Assembly: GCF_900091465.1 (NCBI RefSeq)
Contig: NZ_FMHV01000002.1
Coordinates: 4,712,001 to 4,776,000 of the forward strand
Length of the DNA: 64,000 nucleotides
Direction: 5' to 3'
Origin: Micromonospora rhizosphaerae
GTDB taxonomy: Bacteria; Actinomycetota; Actinomycetes; Mycobacteriales; Micromonosporaceae
The position numbers and the translations under genes are program-made. Each line of letters opens with the position of its first letter. Position 1 is the first letter of the stretch. Under the pieces are notes generated by a model. It was given only the letters and a program-made list of their open reading frames with translations, was not told where the DNA came from and ran no database searches. Of this stretch, positions 1-7,554 are shown one piece after another.

Positions 1-105
1 CGGCCTCTGCGCGGCCCGCGTTCGGTGGGCATAATCGGACATCCTCCGGGTAACCGCCAGGCGTATAGCGCCGCCGCCGGGCGGATCACGCGGAGGAGGA
101 AGGTC

Positions 106-342
106 ATGCAGCAGGTACAGCTGTCGGAGGTCGAGGAACGGGTGTTCCAAGCGGTCGCCGCGCTGGAGGCCCGGGGCCATGTGCCCTATCCCGACCTCAT
201 CGCCGAGGAGACCGGGATGACCGAGGAGGAGCTGCGCACGCCGCTGCACCTGCTCACCGAGAAGAATCTGCTGCACCGGGAGGACTCCCCGATGGCGGGG
301 CTGGACTTCGGGCCGCGGTGGTGCGCGCATCAGACTGCCTGA
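106..342 (+). CDS. small winged-helix-like hypothetical protein
   Basis: A 78-residue cytoplasmic protein of unknown function. The ATG at 106 was chosen because a strong purine-rich ribosome site (GGAGGAGGA, 92-100) lies five bases upstream; the reading frame stays open back to 25 but that part reads like non-coding sequence. The predicted structure is helical, with a possible helix-turn-helix (residues about 8-50) followed by a short acidic wing-like tail ending GPRWCAHQTA. There is no signal peptide or membrane segment. It may be a small DNA- or protein-binding factor, but no family was recognised. A weak 5-bp hairpin (354-366) follows the stop. Confidence 0.6.
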   Translation: MQQVQLSEVEERVFQAVAALEARGHVPYPDLIAEETGMTEEELRTPLHLLTEKNLLHREDSPMAGLDFGPRWCAHQTA

Positions 343-412
343 TCCCGCTGTTTGCCCCTTCGGGGCCCGGGTAGCGGTCAGGGATGCGTGATCGACGGTC
401 TTCGGGGGCTCC

Positions 413-1873
413 GTGAGCGGGGACCGGTCGTCGCCACCGGCCGACGCCGGCGGACACGACGACCGGCGCCGCTGGCAGGCGCTCGGCGTCGGCCTGGTCG
501 CCGCCTTCATGACGTTGCTCGACATCAGCATCGTCAACGTCGCCGTGCCGTCGATGGACCGTGCGCTCGGCGCGACGCCGAGCGATCTGCAATGGGTGCT
601 GTCCGGATATGCGCTCACCTTCGGGCTGGTGCTCGTGCCGGCCGGGCGCTTCGGCGACGCGCGGGGACGGCGCGCGGCTTTCGTGGTCGGGGTCGCGCTG
701 TTCACCCTGACCAGCACGCTGGCCGGGTTGGCCCGCTCGCCGGAATGGCTGGTCGCCACCCGGTTGCTGCAAGGCGCCGCCGCCGGGGTGGTCAACCCGC
801 AGGTCAGCGGGCTCATCCAGCAGCTGTTCCGGGGCGCGGAGCGGGGGCGGGCGTTCGGCCTGCTCGGCGCCACCATCGGCATCTCCACCGCAGTGGGGCC
901 GCTACTGGGCGGCCTGCTCATCCAGCTCGGCGGGGCGGAGCATGGCTGGCGGTGGGTGTTCTTCGTGAACGTCCCGGTCGGCATCGTGGCGGTGCTGCTC
1001 GCCTGGCGGCTGCTGCCCACCCGGCCCACCGGTCAGCCGGACCGCCACCGCCTCGACCCGGTCGGGGTGCTGCTGCTCGCCGTCGGGGTGACCCTCGTCC
1101 TGCTGCCGCTGGTGCAGCACGCCCAGTGGCATACCCCGTGGAAGTGGGCGCTCATCCCGGCCGGCCTGGTCTTCCTGGTCGGCTTCGGGCTCTGGGAGCG
1201 CTGGTACGCGCGAAACCGGCCGCCCCTGTTCGACCTGCGGCTGTTCGGTCTCCGCTCGTACACGCTCGGGTCGGTGATCGCGCTGGTCTACTTCGGCGGG
1301 TTCACCGCCATCTTCTTCATCTTCACGCTCTACCTGCAGACCGGCCTCCGCTACAGCGCGCTCGTCGCCGGCCTGGCCATCACCCCGTTCGCGCTGGGCT
1401 CGGCGGTCGCCTCGGCGCTGGGCGGTCGGGTCGTCACCCGGTACGGACGGCCGCTGGTCGCCGGCGGCCTGCTCACCGTGATGGTCGGACTGGTGACGAC
1501 GGTCTACGTGCTGCGCGGCTCGCCGTCCGGCTCGGTGCCCTTACTGACCGCCGCGCCCTTGCTGCTGGCCGGGCTGGGCAGCGGCTTGGTCATCGCGCCG
1601 AACCAGACGCTCACCCTTGCGGAGGTTCCGGTGCCCCAGGCCGGCAGCGGGGCGGGCATGCTCCAGACCGGTCAGCGGATCGGTTCGGCCGCCGGGATCG
1701 CCGCGGTGGGGGCGCTCTTCTTCTCGTCACTGTCGAGCACCCGCGGCGACTGGGCCACTGCCTTTCGGCACTCACTCCTGCTGGCCGCCGGCATCATCGC
1801 GCTGGCCCTGGTGGCCGCCCTGGTGGACATCGTCGGCGGTCATCGCCGCGATCCTGCGGCCGCGCACCGCTGA
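413..1873 (+). CDS. MFS drug exporter, DHA2 (14-TM) family
   Basis: A 486-residue inner-membrane protein of the EmrB/QacA (DHA2) family, probably a proton-coupled exporter of drugs or secondary metabolites. Visible are about 14 hydrophobic segments, the motif-A loop GRFGDARGRRAAF between helices 2 and 3, and the antiporter motif-C-like GPLLGG near residue 160. The length matches the family. The GTG at 413 is the start. It stands alone: the gene upstream is small and unknown, the gene downstream is convergent. Codon 377 is TTA (1541-1543), a very rare leucine codon in high-GC actinomycetes and a possible point of bldA-type control. The substrate cannot be inferred. Confidence 0.88.
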   Translation: MSGDRSSPPADAGGHDDRRRWQALGVGLVAAFMTLLDISIVNVAVPSMDRALGATPSDLQWVLSGYALTFGLVLVPAGRFGDARGRRAAFVVGVALFTLTSTLAGLARSPEWLVATRLLQGAAAGVVNPQVSGLIQQLFRGAERGRAFGLLGATIGISTAVGPLLGGLLIQLGGAEHGWRWVFFVNVPVGIVAVLLAWRLLPTRPTGQPDRHRLDPVGVLLLAVGVTLVLLPLVQHAQWHTPWKWALIPAGLVFLVGFGLWERWYARNRPPLFDLRLFGLRSYTLGSVIALVYFGGFTAIFFIFTLYLQTGLRYSALVAGLAITPFALGSAVASALGGRVVTRYGRPLVAGGLLTVMVGLVTTVYVLRGSPSGSVPLLTAAPLLLAGLGSGLVIAPNQTLTLAEVPVPQAGSGAGMLQTGQRIGSAAGIAAVGALFFSSLSSTRGDWATAFRHSLLLAAGIIALALVAALVDIVGGHRRDPAAAHR

Positions 1874-1933
1874 CGTCCACTCTCCGGCACATCGCCTGCG
1901 GATCTCGGGCACGGCTATTCAAGATCCGGATAT

Positions 1934-1973
1934 GCCGCTGGCCGGCACCCGTGTTCGGGTGCCGGCCAGCGGC
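1934..1973. terminator. strong bidirectional hairpin terminator
   Basis: A perfect 18-bp stem with a 4-base loop (TGTT) lies between the convergent stops of the MFS gene (1873) and the secreted protein gene (1987). There is no U-tract, which is usual for actinobacterial terminators. It probably serves both transcripts. Confidence 0.8.
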
Positions 1974-1986
1974 TTGGTGCTCTGTG

Positions 1987-2577
1987 TCAGTTGTTCCAGT
2001 GCTGGGCGACCAGGTCGGCGGCCTGCTGCTCCCACTGGGCGTAGGCGTGCGGGTAGGCCGACACCTGCACCGTCTGGGCGGCCTCGGTCAGCGGCATGTC
2101 GTGCCAGCCGTCGACCTGCTTGAGGCCCTTGAGGAACGCCATGGTCGAGTACTGCGGGTCGGTGATCTGCTCCGGGGTGCCCCAACCCGAGGACGGACGC
2201 TGCTGGAACAGGCCCAGCGAGTCGTGGTCGTTGCGCTCCCCCAGGTGACCCAGGTTCTCCAGCTTCGACTCCTGCAGGCTGGTCGCGATCGAGACCACCG
2301 CGGCCCGCTCGTCCATGCCCGACTTCTTCGTCGCGGCGATGATCGCCTTGACGTTGCCGATCTGCTCGTCGTTCAGCTTGATGTGGGACTGGGTGCCCTG
2401 CACACCGTGCGGAATCAGCTTGCCGGTGTCCACACCCGGCTTGTCGGCCTGCACGACCGCGACGGGCTTGGCGTCCACCGGGGCGGCGGCGTGGGCGGTG
2501 GCCGGGCCGGCGAACACGCCACCGGTGAAGGCCAGACCAGCGATACCGAGCACACTCTTACGCAGCATCGTGTTCAT
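1987..2577 (-). CDS. secreted lysozyme/transglycosylase-like protein A
   Basis: A 196-residue exported protein. The ATG at 2577 follows a GGAG site and begins a typical signal peptide (MLRKSVLGIAGLAF, Ala-rich cleavage region before AAPVDAKP). The mature part has a short linker, then a domain with SLQESKLENLGHLG, DSLGLFQQRPSSGWGT and EQITDPQY. This pattern is known from actinobacterial proteins annotated as SLT/lysozyme-like domains or found in conjugation-associated peptidoglycan hydrolases; the Glu of LQES is the likely catalytic acid. The C-terminus (AAQTVQVSAYPHAYAQWE) matches the paralogue at 3324-4115. Likely role: cell-wall remodelling. Enzymatic activity is inferred, not shown. Confidence 0.75.
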   Translation of the reverse strand: MNTMLRKSVLGIAGLAFTGGVFAGPATAHAAAPVDAKPVAVVQADKPGVDTGKLIPHGVQGTQSHIKLNDEQIGNVKAIIAATKKSGMDERAAVVSIATSLQESKLENLGHLGERNDHDSLGLFQQRPSSGWGTPEQITDPQYSTMAFLKGLKQVDGWHDMPLTEAAQTVQVSAYPHAYAQWEQQAADLVAQHWNN

Positions 2578-3260
2578 GATCAAAGCTCCAATTCGGGGGT
2601 CAGGCACACCCACCCGATAGGGGGCCGGGTGGATGCGCACGCACCACGGACGGGCGCTCAAAAAGTCTTCGGGGGAAAGATCCGACCACCCGGCGGGGCT
2701 GCCACTCGCGGCGCCGGGACCGTGTGTAACGACCGGCGGCCCACCATCATTCCGGGGCCCGTCCACCAGCCCCCGATCAGGGGCGGTCCTCGGTCGTACG
2801 CCAGGTATAACGACCCCGCCCCGGCCACGATTCCGACCCCACAATGCCGCCGGTCACACCCCGGGGACCGGACAGGCGACACCGCAACGGCGGCTTTCGG
2901 GCACCTGGCCCACCCCGATGCCGCCGCGTCGCGGGACACCGCACGGCCATCGGCCTGACACCAACAGCCGCACCGATCCGACGCATACCGGACGCCGGAC
3001 ACGAACCTCGCGGCCGTTCGCCGCGGACGGCGAGCATCACCCACCGTGATCCCTCGGTTAGGCGCACCCCAACAAGCGATATGCCTCTCAGGCATATTTA
3101 TGACTCTCAGGCATATCCCTCACCGGGCGATAGATCCCGCGAGGCCCACAGATCCGCGCGAAGCGGGGCGCGGAGAAACCAGGCGAGGCTGGGCCGCCGA
3201 CAAACCCGGCGAGGCCAGCGGGACAGGGACCCGGGTTCCGGGAATCGGCGGCCAGATACA
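2578..3260. other. long intergenic leader region, no gene seen
   Basis: Nearly 700 bases between the two related secreted-protein genes carry no convincing coding sequence. On the minus strand it is the 5' leader of the gene at 1987-2577; two short motifs of the form GGTCGTTA followed by C/T-AC occur there (about 2724-2733 and 2804-2813), the second resembling a -10 box. The right half contains an AT-rich repeat (3079-3116, listed separately). A leader this long before a wall hydrolase suggests RNA-level control, but no known riboswitch core could be identified. Confidence 0.5.
3079..3116. repeat. AT-rich direct and inverted repeat, possible operator
   Basis: A 13-bp unit (CTCTCAGGCATAT) occurs at 3085-3097 and again at 3104-3116, a 19-bp period, i.e. 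about two helical turns. The first copy also forms an inverted repeat ATATGCC-TCTCA-GGCATAT (3079-3097). It stands out by its AT content. A protein-binding site is likely, but the protein is unknown. Confidence 0.55.
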
Positions 3261-3300
3261 CCAAACCGGCCGGCCCCGGAAAGGGGACCGGCCGGCTTGG
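3261..3300 (-). terminator. hairpin terminator after secreted protein B
   Basis: An imperfect stem of about 16 bp (CCAA..CCGGCCGG..CCCC against its complement, one mismatch and one bulge) with a GGAAA loop lies 24 bases beyond the stop at 3324. On the minus strand the stem is followed by a T-rich stretch, supporting a terminator. Confidence 0.65.
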
Positions 3301-3323
3301 CCGAACTCAGCTCACAGCAGGGC

Positions 3324-4115
3324 TCACCAGACCTGCTGCACGATGTCCGCCGCCTGCTCCTCCCACTGCGCGTACGCGAACGGGAAGGCCGACACCTGGA
3401 CGGTCTGCGCCGCCGTGCTCAGCGGCAGATCCTGCCACCCGTGCACGTTCTTCAGCGCGTTGAAGAACGCCTTGGAGGCGTAGTCGGGGTCGGTGATCTG
3501 CTCGGGCGTGCCCCAACCGGACGACGGGCGCTGCTGGAACAGACCCTCCGAGTCGTGGTCGTTGGACGCGCCCAGGTGGCCGAGGTTGTAGAGCTTCGAC
3601 TCCTGCAGCGAGGTGGCGACACCGATCACGGCGCCCCGCTCCCCCACGCCGCTCTCCTTGGCCGCCTTGACGATGGCCTTGGCGTTGTCGACCTGCGCGT
3701 CGTCGAGCGGGATGCGCGACTGGGCGCCCTCGACGCCGTGCGGGACGAGCTGGTCCCGGCTCGGCTTCTCCGAATCCGGCTGGGTCACCTTGTCGGCGCC
3801 GGTCGTCTGCGCCGGCTCGACAGTCTCGGTCTTCTTGCCGGTCGCCGGGTCGGTCTCGGTCTTCTTGCCGGTCGCCAGGTCGATGGCGGCGACGGCGCCG
3901 GCGTGCGGTCCGCTGGTCACCGGCGCGGCGACGGCGGTCGGGCCGAACGCCAGGGCGCCGATGGCCGCCACGCCGGCGATGCTCAGCGCGGCCTTGTTCT
4001 GCGGGGTCTTTGCGATCTTGCTCTGCGCGGTCTTCGCGATGGCCGGGAGCCATTGAGAGAAGTCCTGCTTGGTCTTCGCGATGGCGGGGAGCCATCGAGT
4101 GAAGTGTTCCTTCAC
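3324..4115 (-). CDS. secreted lysozyme/transglycosylase-like protein B with N-terminal repeats
   Basis: A 263-residue paralogue of the protein at 1987-2577. The GTG at 4115 was chosen for its upstream AAGG site and because it puts the 14-residue repeats first. Residues 1-40 carry a repeated WLPAIAKT unit; then comes a hydrophobic export segment (AALSIAGVAAIGALAF) and an Ala-Pro boundary. A linker holds a second repeat, ATGKKTETDP / ATGKKTETVEP. The C-terminal domain (about residues 150-263) has LQESKLYNLGHLG, DSEGLFQQRPSSGWGT and EQITDPDY, the same SLT-like core. The basic, repeat-bearing region in front of the hydrophobic segment is longer than a normal signal peptide n-region and is odd. 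Likely a cell-wall hydrolase. Confidence 0.7.
   Translation of the reverse strand: MKEHFTRWLPAIAKTKQDFSQWLPAIAKTAQSKIAKTPQNKAALSIAGVAAIGALAFGPTAVAAPVTSGPHAGAVAAIDLATGKKTETDPATGKKTETVEPAQTTGADKVTQPDSEKPSRDQLVPHGVEGAQSRIPLDDAQVDNAKAIVKAAKESGVGERGAVIGVATSLQESKLYNLGHLGASNDHDSEGLFQQRPSSGWGTPEQITDPDYASKAFFNALKNVHGWQDLPLSTAAQTVQVSAFPFAYAQWEEQAADIVQQVW
3823..3876. repeat. 30-bp-period in-frame tandem repeat
   Basis: A 24-bp identical stretch occurs at 3823-3846 and 3853-3876 and encodes two copies of TGKKTET in the linker of the secreted protein. It is slippage-prone, so the linker may vary in length between strains. Confidence 0.75.
4031..4104. repeat. 42-bp-period in-frame tandem repeat
   Basis: Two near-identical copies, starting at 4031 and 4073, encode the repeated WLPAIAKT segment at the N-terminus of the protein on the minus strand. 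Confidence 0.75.
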
Positions 4116-4415
4116 GATGGTTGCCCTTTCGATCGTTACGACGCGCTCCGGGGTGAGCGCCCCTGGGAAACTTCTGGGCCGGTACGGGTTTAGGTTCCGG
4201 CGGTACGGGGGACACAACCAGGTTCACGTGTCGGTCATTCCGGAAATGCCGGGGATGCGGGCGGCTGCGGCCCAGGTCACGAGGTGTATGCGACACACCG
4301 CCGTGGACTCCCAGGCGCGGGAACAAAACCCCCATTCCATCACAGACCGGATTCGGGGTCCGAACGGCTCGGGCGGGAACCGCGCCGGCGGGAGCGTGAG
4401 CAGGACGGGCTGAGG

Positions 4416-5543
4416 TCAGCGGGCGGCCGGCGTACCGAACCGGACCAGGACGTGCCAGAGCTGCTTGAGGTGCTGCAGGGTGACCTCGGTGGGGCCGCGA
4501 TCCGCCCAACGCTGCGGTTCCGAGACGACGGAGGCGGCGGCCCGGCCGATCAGCGCGGCGTCGACCGGCTCACCCGGGCGGGCGAACTCGGCGTGCACCC
4601 GGGCGGCCAGCGGCGGGATGGCGGGCCCGCGGAACTCCGGGTCGATCCCGTCCACGGGCAACTCGAACCCGGCGTGCCAGAGCAGCGGAAAGGCGTGCCG
4701 TCGCGCGATCTCCGCGAGCGTCCGCCCCACTTCGGTGTCCCGGAACGACGGGTCGACCACCATCGCCTCGACGTCCCGGGCCAGGCTCAGCTCCCCGTGG
4801 ATCTGGGCCTCGATGTAGTCGTCCAGCGCGCGCCCGGCCGCCCCCGGCCGCCCGGACTCCCACTCCCGGCGGCGGACCAACGTGCGGAGCAGGGCGTCCG
4901 TGTCCAGCCCGGCCACGCCGAGGCTGATCCCGGTCCCGGCGGTCGCCTCGAGCAGCGCCGCGAGCACCGGCTCGAAGACGTCGACGGTGCCGAGGTCCTT
5001 CGGTCCGAGGTGGCTGTCGCCGAAGCAGAGGGTGGTCCGGCCGAGGACCTCGGGGCGCAGCCGCAGGTGGCAGGAGCCGAACCGGGGGCAGGCGCCGTCC
5101 GGATGGTCCAGCAGGTTCAGGCCGCCGTACTTCGGCCGGTCCGCAGGGCGCACGGTCGCGCTCTGGTACGCCCCACCGAACAGCGTCTCCTCCCAGCGGT
5201 CCCGGTCGCCGCCGGGGTAGGCGGTCAGCCCACCGTTGGAGATGCCGGTCTCGAACTGGCTGCGGTACACGCCCTCCTCGGCGAGCGCGGCGGCCACCGT
5301 ACGGCCGTCGCGCAGCAGTCGGTCGGGGTGGAAGTTGAGCGTCAGCCGGCCGTGCGTGGCGACCGCGGCGATCACCTGTTCCGGCTGGTACGCCGTACCC
5401 GATCCGGCGAGGTGCCGCGCGATGACGGCGAGCGCGGCCGGTCGGTCCCGCAGCGCCACCTCCCGGACGTACCGCAGGGCTGCGGTCTGCGCCGGGGTGA
5501 GGGCCGGACCCTGCGACCCCTGATCGGTGCGGAAGGCGGACAC
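4416..5543 (-). CDS. DUF3626 family protein
   Basis: A 375-residue protein matching the actinobacterial DUF3626 family by its NFHPDRLL motif, the SQFETGISNGGLTAYPGG region and KYGGLNLLDHPDGA. The biochemical role is unknown. Several His/Asp residues near the conserved motifs (NFHPD, GDSHLGPKD, LLWHAGFE) suggest a metal- or phosphate-binding site, but that is inference. There is no signal peptide or membrane helix. The GTG at 5543 was chosen because it begins just before the conserved part; no good ribosome site is visible, so the start is uncertain. The next gene upstream (VOC protein, 5617-6078) points the same way with a 73-base gap. Confidence 0.7.
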   Translation of the reverse strand: MSAFRTDQGSQGPALTPAQTAALRYVREVALRDRPAALAVIARHLAGSGTAYQPEQVIAAVATHGRLTLNFHPDRLLRDGRTVAAALAEEGVYRSQFETGISNGGLTAYPGGDRDRWEETLFGGAYQSATVRPADRPKYGGLNLLDHPDGACPRFGSCHLRLRPEVLGRTTLCFGDSHLGPKDLGTVDVFEPVLAALLEATAGTGISLGVAGLDTDALLRTLVRRREWESGRPGAAGRALDDYIEAQIHGELSLARDVEAMVVDPSFRDTEVGRTLAEIARRHAFPLLWHAGFELPVDGIDPEFRGPAIPPLAARVHAEFARPGEPVDAALIGRAAASVVSEPQRWADRGPTEVTLQHLKQLWHVLVRFGTPAAR

Positions 5544-5616
5544 GGGGGCGAGTATGGACAACGACGCGGCCGCACGCAGCCCAATTACCTGCCCGATGGA
5601 ACGGCCACCGGAACCG

Positions 5617-6078
5617 TCAGGCGTCGGTGCCGAAGCCGTCGAGGCCGGTCCGCTCGTCGAGGCTGCGCAGCTCCTGGAAGACGGTGATCTGCAGACCGGC
5701 CGGGGCGTCGAGCCGAGCGTTGAGCGACTGCCACGGGGTGACCGTGGGCGGCGCGACCTCGGTTGCACCGGCGGCGACCAGGCGCTCGGTGGCGGCGCGG
5801 CTGTCGTCCACTTCGAACGCGAGCCGGATGCGGGGGGCGACCTGTCGGCCCACCTCGACCTCGTCGATCATTTTCTTCTGCGCCGGGTTGGCGATCTCCA
5901 GGGTGGCCCGTCCCGCGTCGAGGATGACCACGCGGGCGCCGTCCCCGCCGGAGAAGGCGGCCTGTTCGGGCAGGCCGAGGGCGTCCCGGAAGAAGGCGAC
6001 CGCCGCGTCGTAGTCGTCGGCCGCCACGACGAGGCGCAGCTGGCGTACGGTCGGCTGGTCATCGGCATCCGTGGTCAT
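5617..6078 (-). CDS. VOC (glyoxalase/bleomycin-resistance fold) protein
   Basis: A 153-residue single-copy vicinal-oxygen-chelate protein. It opens MTTDADDQPTVRQLRLVVAADDYDAA and shows the paired beta-alpha-beta modules of the fold: DYDAAVAFFRDALGLP, a central VVILDAG, a second module RIRLAFEVDDSRAATERLVAAG, and the C-terminal ITVFQEL. Such proteins bind a metal or a small molecule; substrate and metal ligands cannot be fixed here. The ATG at 6078 fits the family length. The rho gene upstream ends only 11 bases away, so the two may share a transcript. Confidence 0.82.
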   Translation of the reverse strand: MTTDADDQPTVRQLRLVVAADDYDAAVAFFRDALGLPEQAAFSGGDGARVVILDAGRATLEIANPAQKKMIDEVEVGRQVAPRIRLAFEVDDSRAATERLVAAGATEVAPPTVTPWQSLNARLDAPAGLQITVFQELRSLDERTGLDGFGTDA

Positions 6079-6089
6079 GCCGATGCATC

Positions 6090-7223
6090 CTAGCCGCGGG
6101 TGACCCCGTCCAGCCGGGCGAGGAAGCGGTCGTTGTCCGGGCTGGTGACGAGCTGGCGGAGCAGCTGGTCCATGGCCTGCTGACGGTCCAGCTGGGACAG
6201 TGCGGAACGCAGACCGCGCAACCGGTTCAGCTCGATGCCGGTGAAGAGCAGTTCTTCCCGGCGGGTGCCGGACGGGCGTAGGTCGACGGCGGGGAAGGTA
6301 CGGCGGTCGGCCAGCGCGCGGTCCAACCGCAGCTCGGCGTTGCCGGTGCTCTTGAGTTCCTCGTGGATGAGCGTGTCGGCGGCGGACCCGGTGTCGACCA
6401 GGGCCGACGCGATGACGGTCAGCGAGCCGCCGTCCTCGATGTTGCGGGCCGCGGCGAGCAGCCGCTTCGGCGGGTTGAGCGCGGCCACGTCCACGCCGCC
6501 GGAGAGCGTACGCCCACCGGAGCGGACCGCGAGGTTGTACGCGCGGCCGAGCCGGGTCAGCGAGTCGAGCAGCACGACCACGTCGTGCCCCAGCTCGACC
6601 AGCCGCTTCGCCCGCTCGATCGCCAGCTCCGCCACCGTCGTGTGGTCCTGCGGCGGACGGTCGAACGTGGCCGCGACGACCTCGCCCTTCACCGACCGCT
6701 GCATGTCGGTGACCTCTTCCGGCCGCTCGTCCACCAGCACCACCATCAGATGGCACTCCGGGTTGTTACGGGTGATCGCGTTCGCGATCGCCTGCAGCAC
6801 CATGGTCTTACCGGCCTTCGGCGGCGAGACGATCAGCGCCCGCTGCCCCTTACCGATCGGCATGACCAGATCGATCACCCGAGTGGTCAGGATGTGCGGC
6901 TCGGTCTCCAGCCGCAGCCGCTCCTGCGGGTACAGCGGAGTGAGCTTGTAGAACTCCGGCCGACGCTTCGCCTCCTCCGGCTCCATCCCGTTGATGGTGT
7001 CCAGCCGGACCAGCGGGGCGTGCCGGCCGCGTCGTGGCTCGCCGGGGCGCACCGCGCCGGTGACCAGGTCGCCGCGGCGCAGGCCGTGCCGGTGCAGCTG
7101 AGTGGTGGAGACGTACGCGTCGTCCGGGGACGGCAGGTAGCCGCAGACCCGGACGAGCGCCCGATCGTCGTCGGTGTCGAGGACGCCGCTGATCGGCGTC
7201 AAAGTGGTGGGTTGGAGGTTCAT
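6090..7223 (-). CDS. rho: short transcription termination factor Rho (second-copy type)
   Basis: A 377-residue Rho. It begins almost at the RNA-binding cold-shock domain (residues about 12-75) and continues with the ATPase core: P-loop SPPKAGKT (133-140), DERPEEVTDM, Walker B VVVLLD ending at D220, and the RNA-gripping loop around RSGGRTLSGGVD. The helical N-terminal domain and the long Arg/Gly-rich insertion of the main actinobacterial Rho (usually about 600-700 residues) are missing. The ATG at 7223 has a GAAAGG site upstream. This suggests a specialised or accessory Rho beside a full-length one elsewhere. The usual alanine before the P-loop prolines is a serine. Confidence 0.85.
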   Translation of the reverse strand: MNLQPTTLTPISGVLDTDDDRALVRVCGYLPSPDDAYVSTTQLHRHGLRRGDLVTGAVRPGEPRRGRHAPLVRLDTINGMEPEEAKRRPEFYKLTPLYPQERLRLETEPHILTTRVIDLVMPIGKGQRALIVSPPKAGKTMVLQAIANAITRNNPECHLMVVLVDERPEEVTDMQRSVKGEVVAATFDRPPQDHTTVAELAIERAKRLVELGHDVVVLLDSLTRLGRAYNLAVRSGGRTLSGGVDVAALNPPKRLLAAARNIEDGGSLTVIASALVDTGSAADTLIHEELKSTGNAELRLDRALADRRTFPAVDLRPSGTRREELLFTGIELNRLRGLRSALSQLDRQQAMDQLLRQLVTSPDNDRFLARLDGVTRG

Positions 7224-7554
7224 CGGGTGCCTTTCGGGTGAGGTGACCGCCCGCGCCGGCACGACGCCCGAGCAGGGACGGACGGCGAGGGAAGGCGGTG
7301 CGGCGCGAGCCGGACGCACCGCGCTCGGCAGGACGCGGCCAGCGGATCGCCGGGAACGGTGGAAGAGAGCGCCGGGTGCGGTCACGGACCGGGCACCGGG
7401 CGGTGAGGAGGACTCCGGGCGGCGCTGCGCGCCGGCATCCGGGTCCTTCCGCAGGTTAAACCCCGCCGGCCGGACGGGCAAGCCCTTGGGTGGCCGCCCG
7501 TTGGGTCAACCTCCACTCCAGGGCTAAAGTGAGGGACGCGCCGACCGGAAGGCG
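7224..7554. other. divergent intergenic region, rho leader and MEDS promoter
   Basis: A 331-base gap between divergent genes. It holds the untranslated leader of the short rho gene, with no coding potential seen. At its right end a plausible promoter for the MEDS operon is present: TTGGGT (7501-7506), an 18-base spacer and TAAAGT (7525-7530), 24 bases before the ATG at 7555. The promoter call is by eye only. Confidence 0.4.

Noticed and set aside
352..2958. A very long open frame on the plus strand across the MFS gene and the opposite-strand secreted protein gene
   Set aside because: It reads as Arg/Ala/Pro-rich low-complexity shadow sequence out of frame with a clear transporter and a clear secreted protein; long spurious frames are normal at this GC content.
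2777..3095. Small minus-strand frames in the long intergenic region
   Set aside because: No ribosome sites, biased Arg/Gly composition, no recognisable motif.
2578..4300. Possible c-di-AMP (ydaO/yuaA) riboswitch before the secreted wall-hydrolase-like genes
   Set aside because: Such riboswitches are common before actinobacterial wall hydrolases, but the conserved core and the CAGCTAACC-like 3' motif could not be found on the minus strand.
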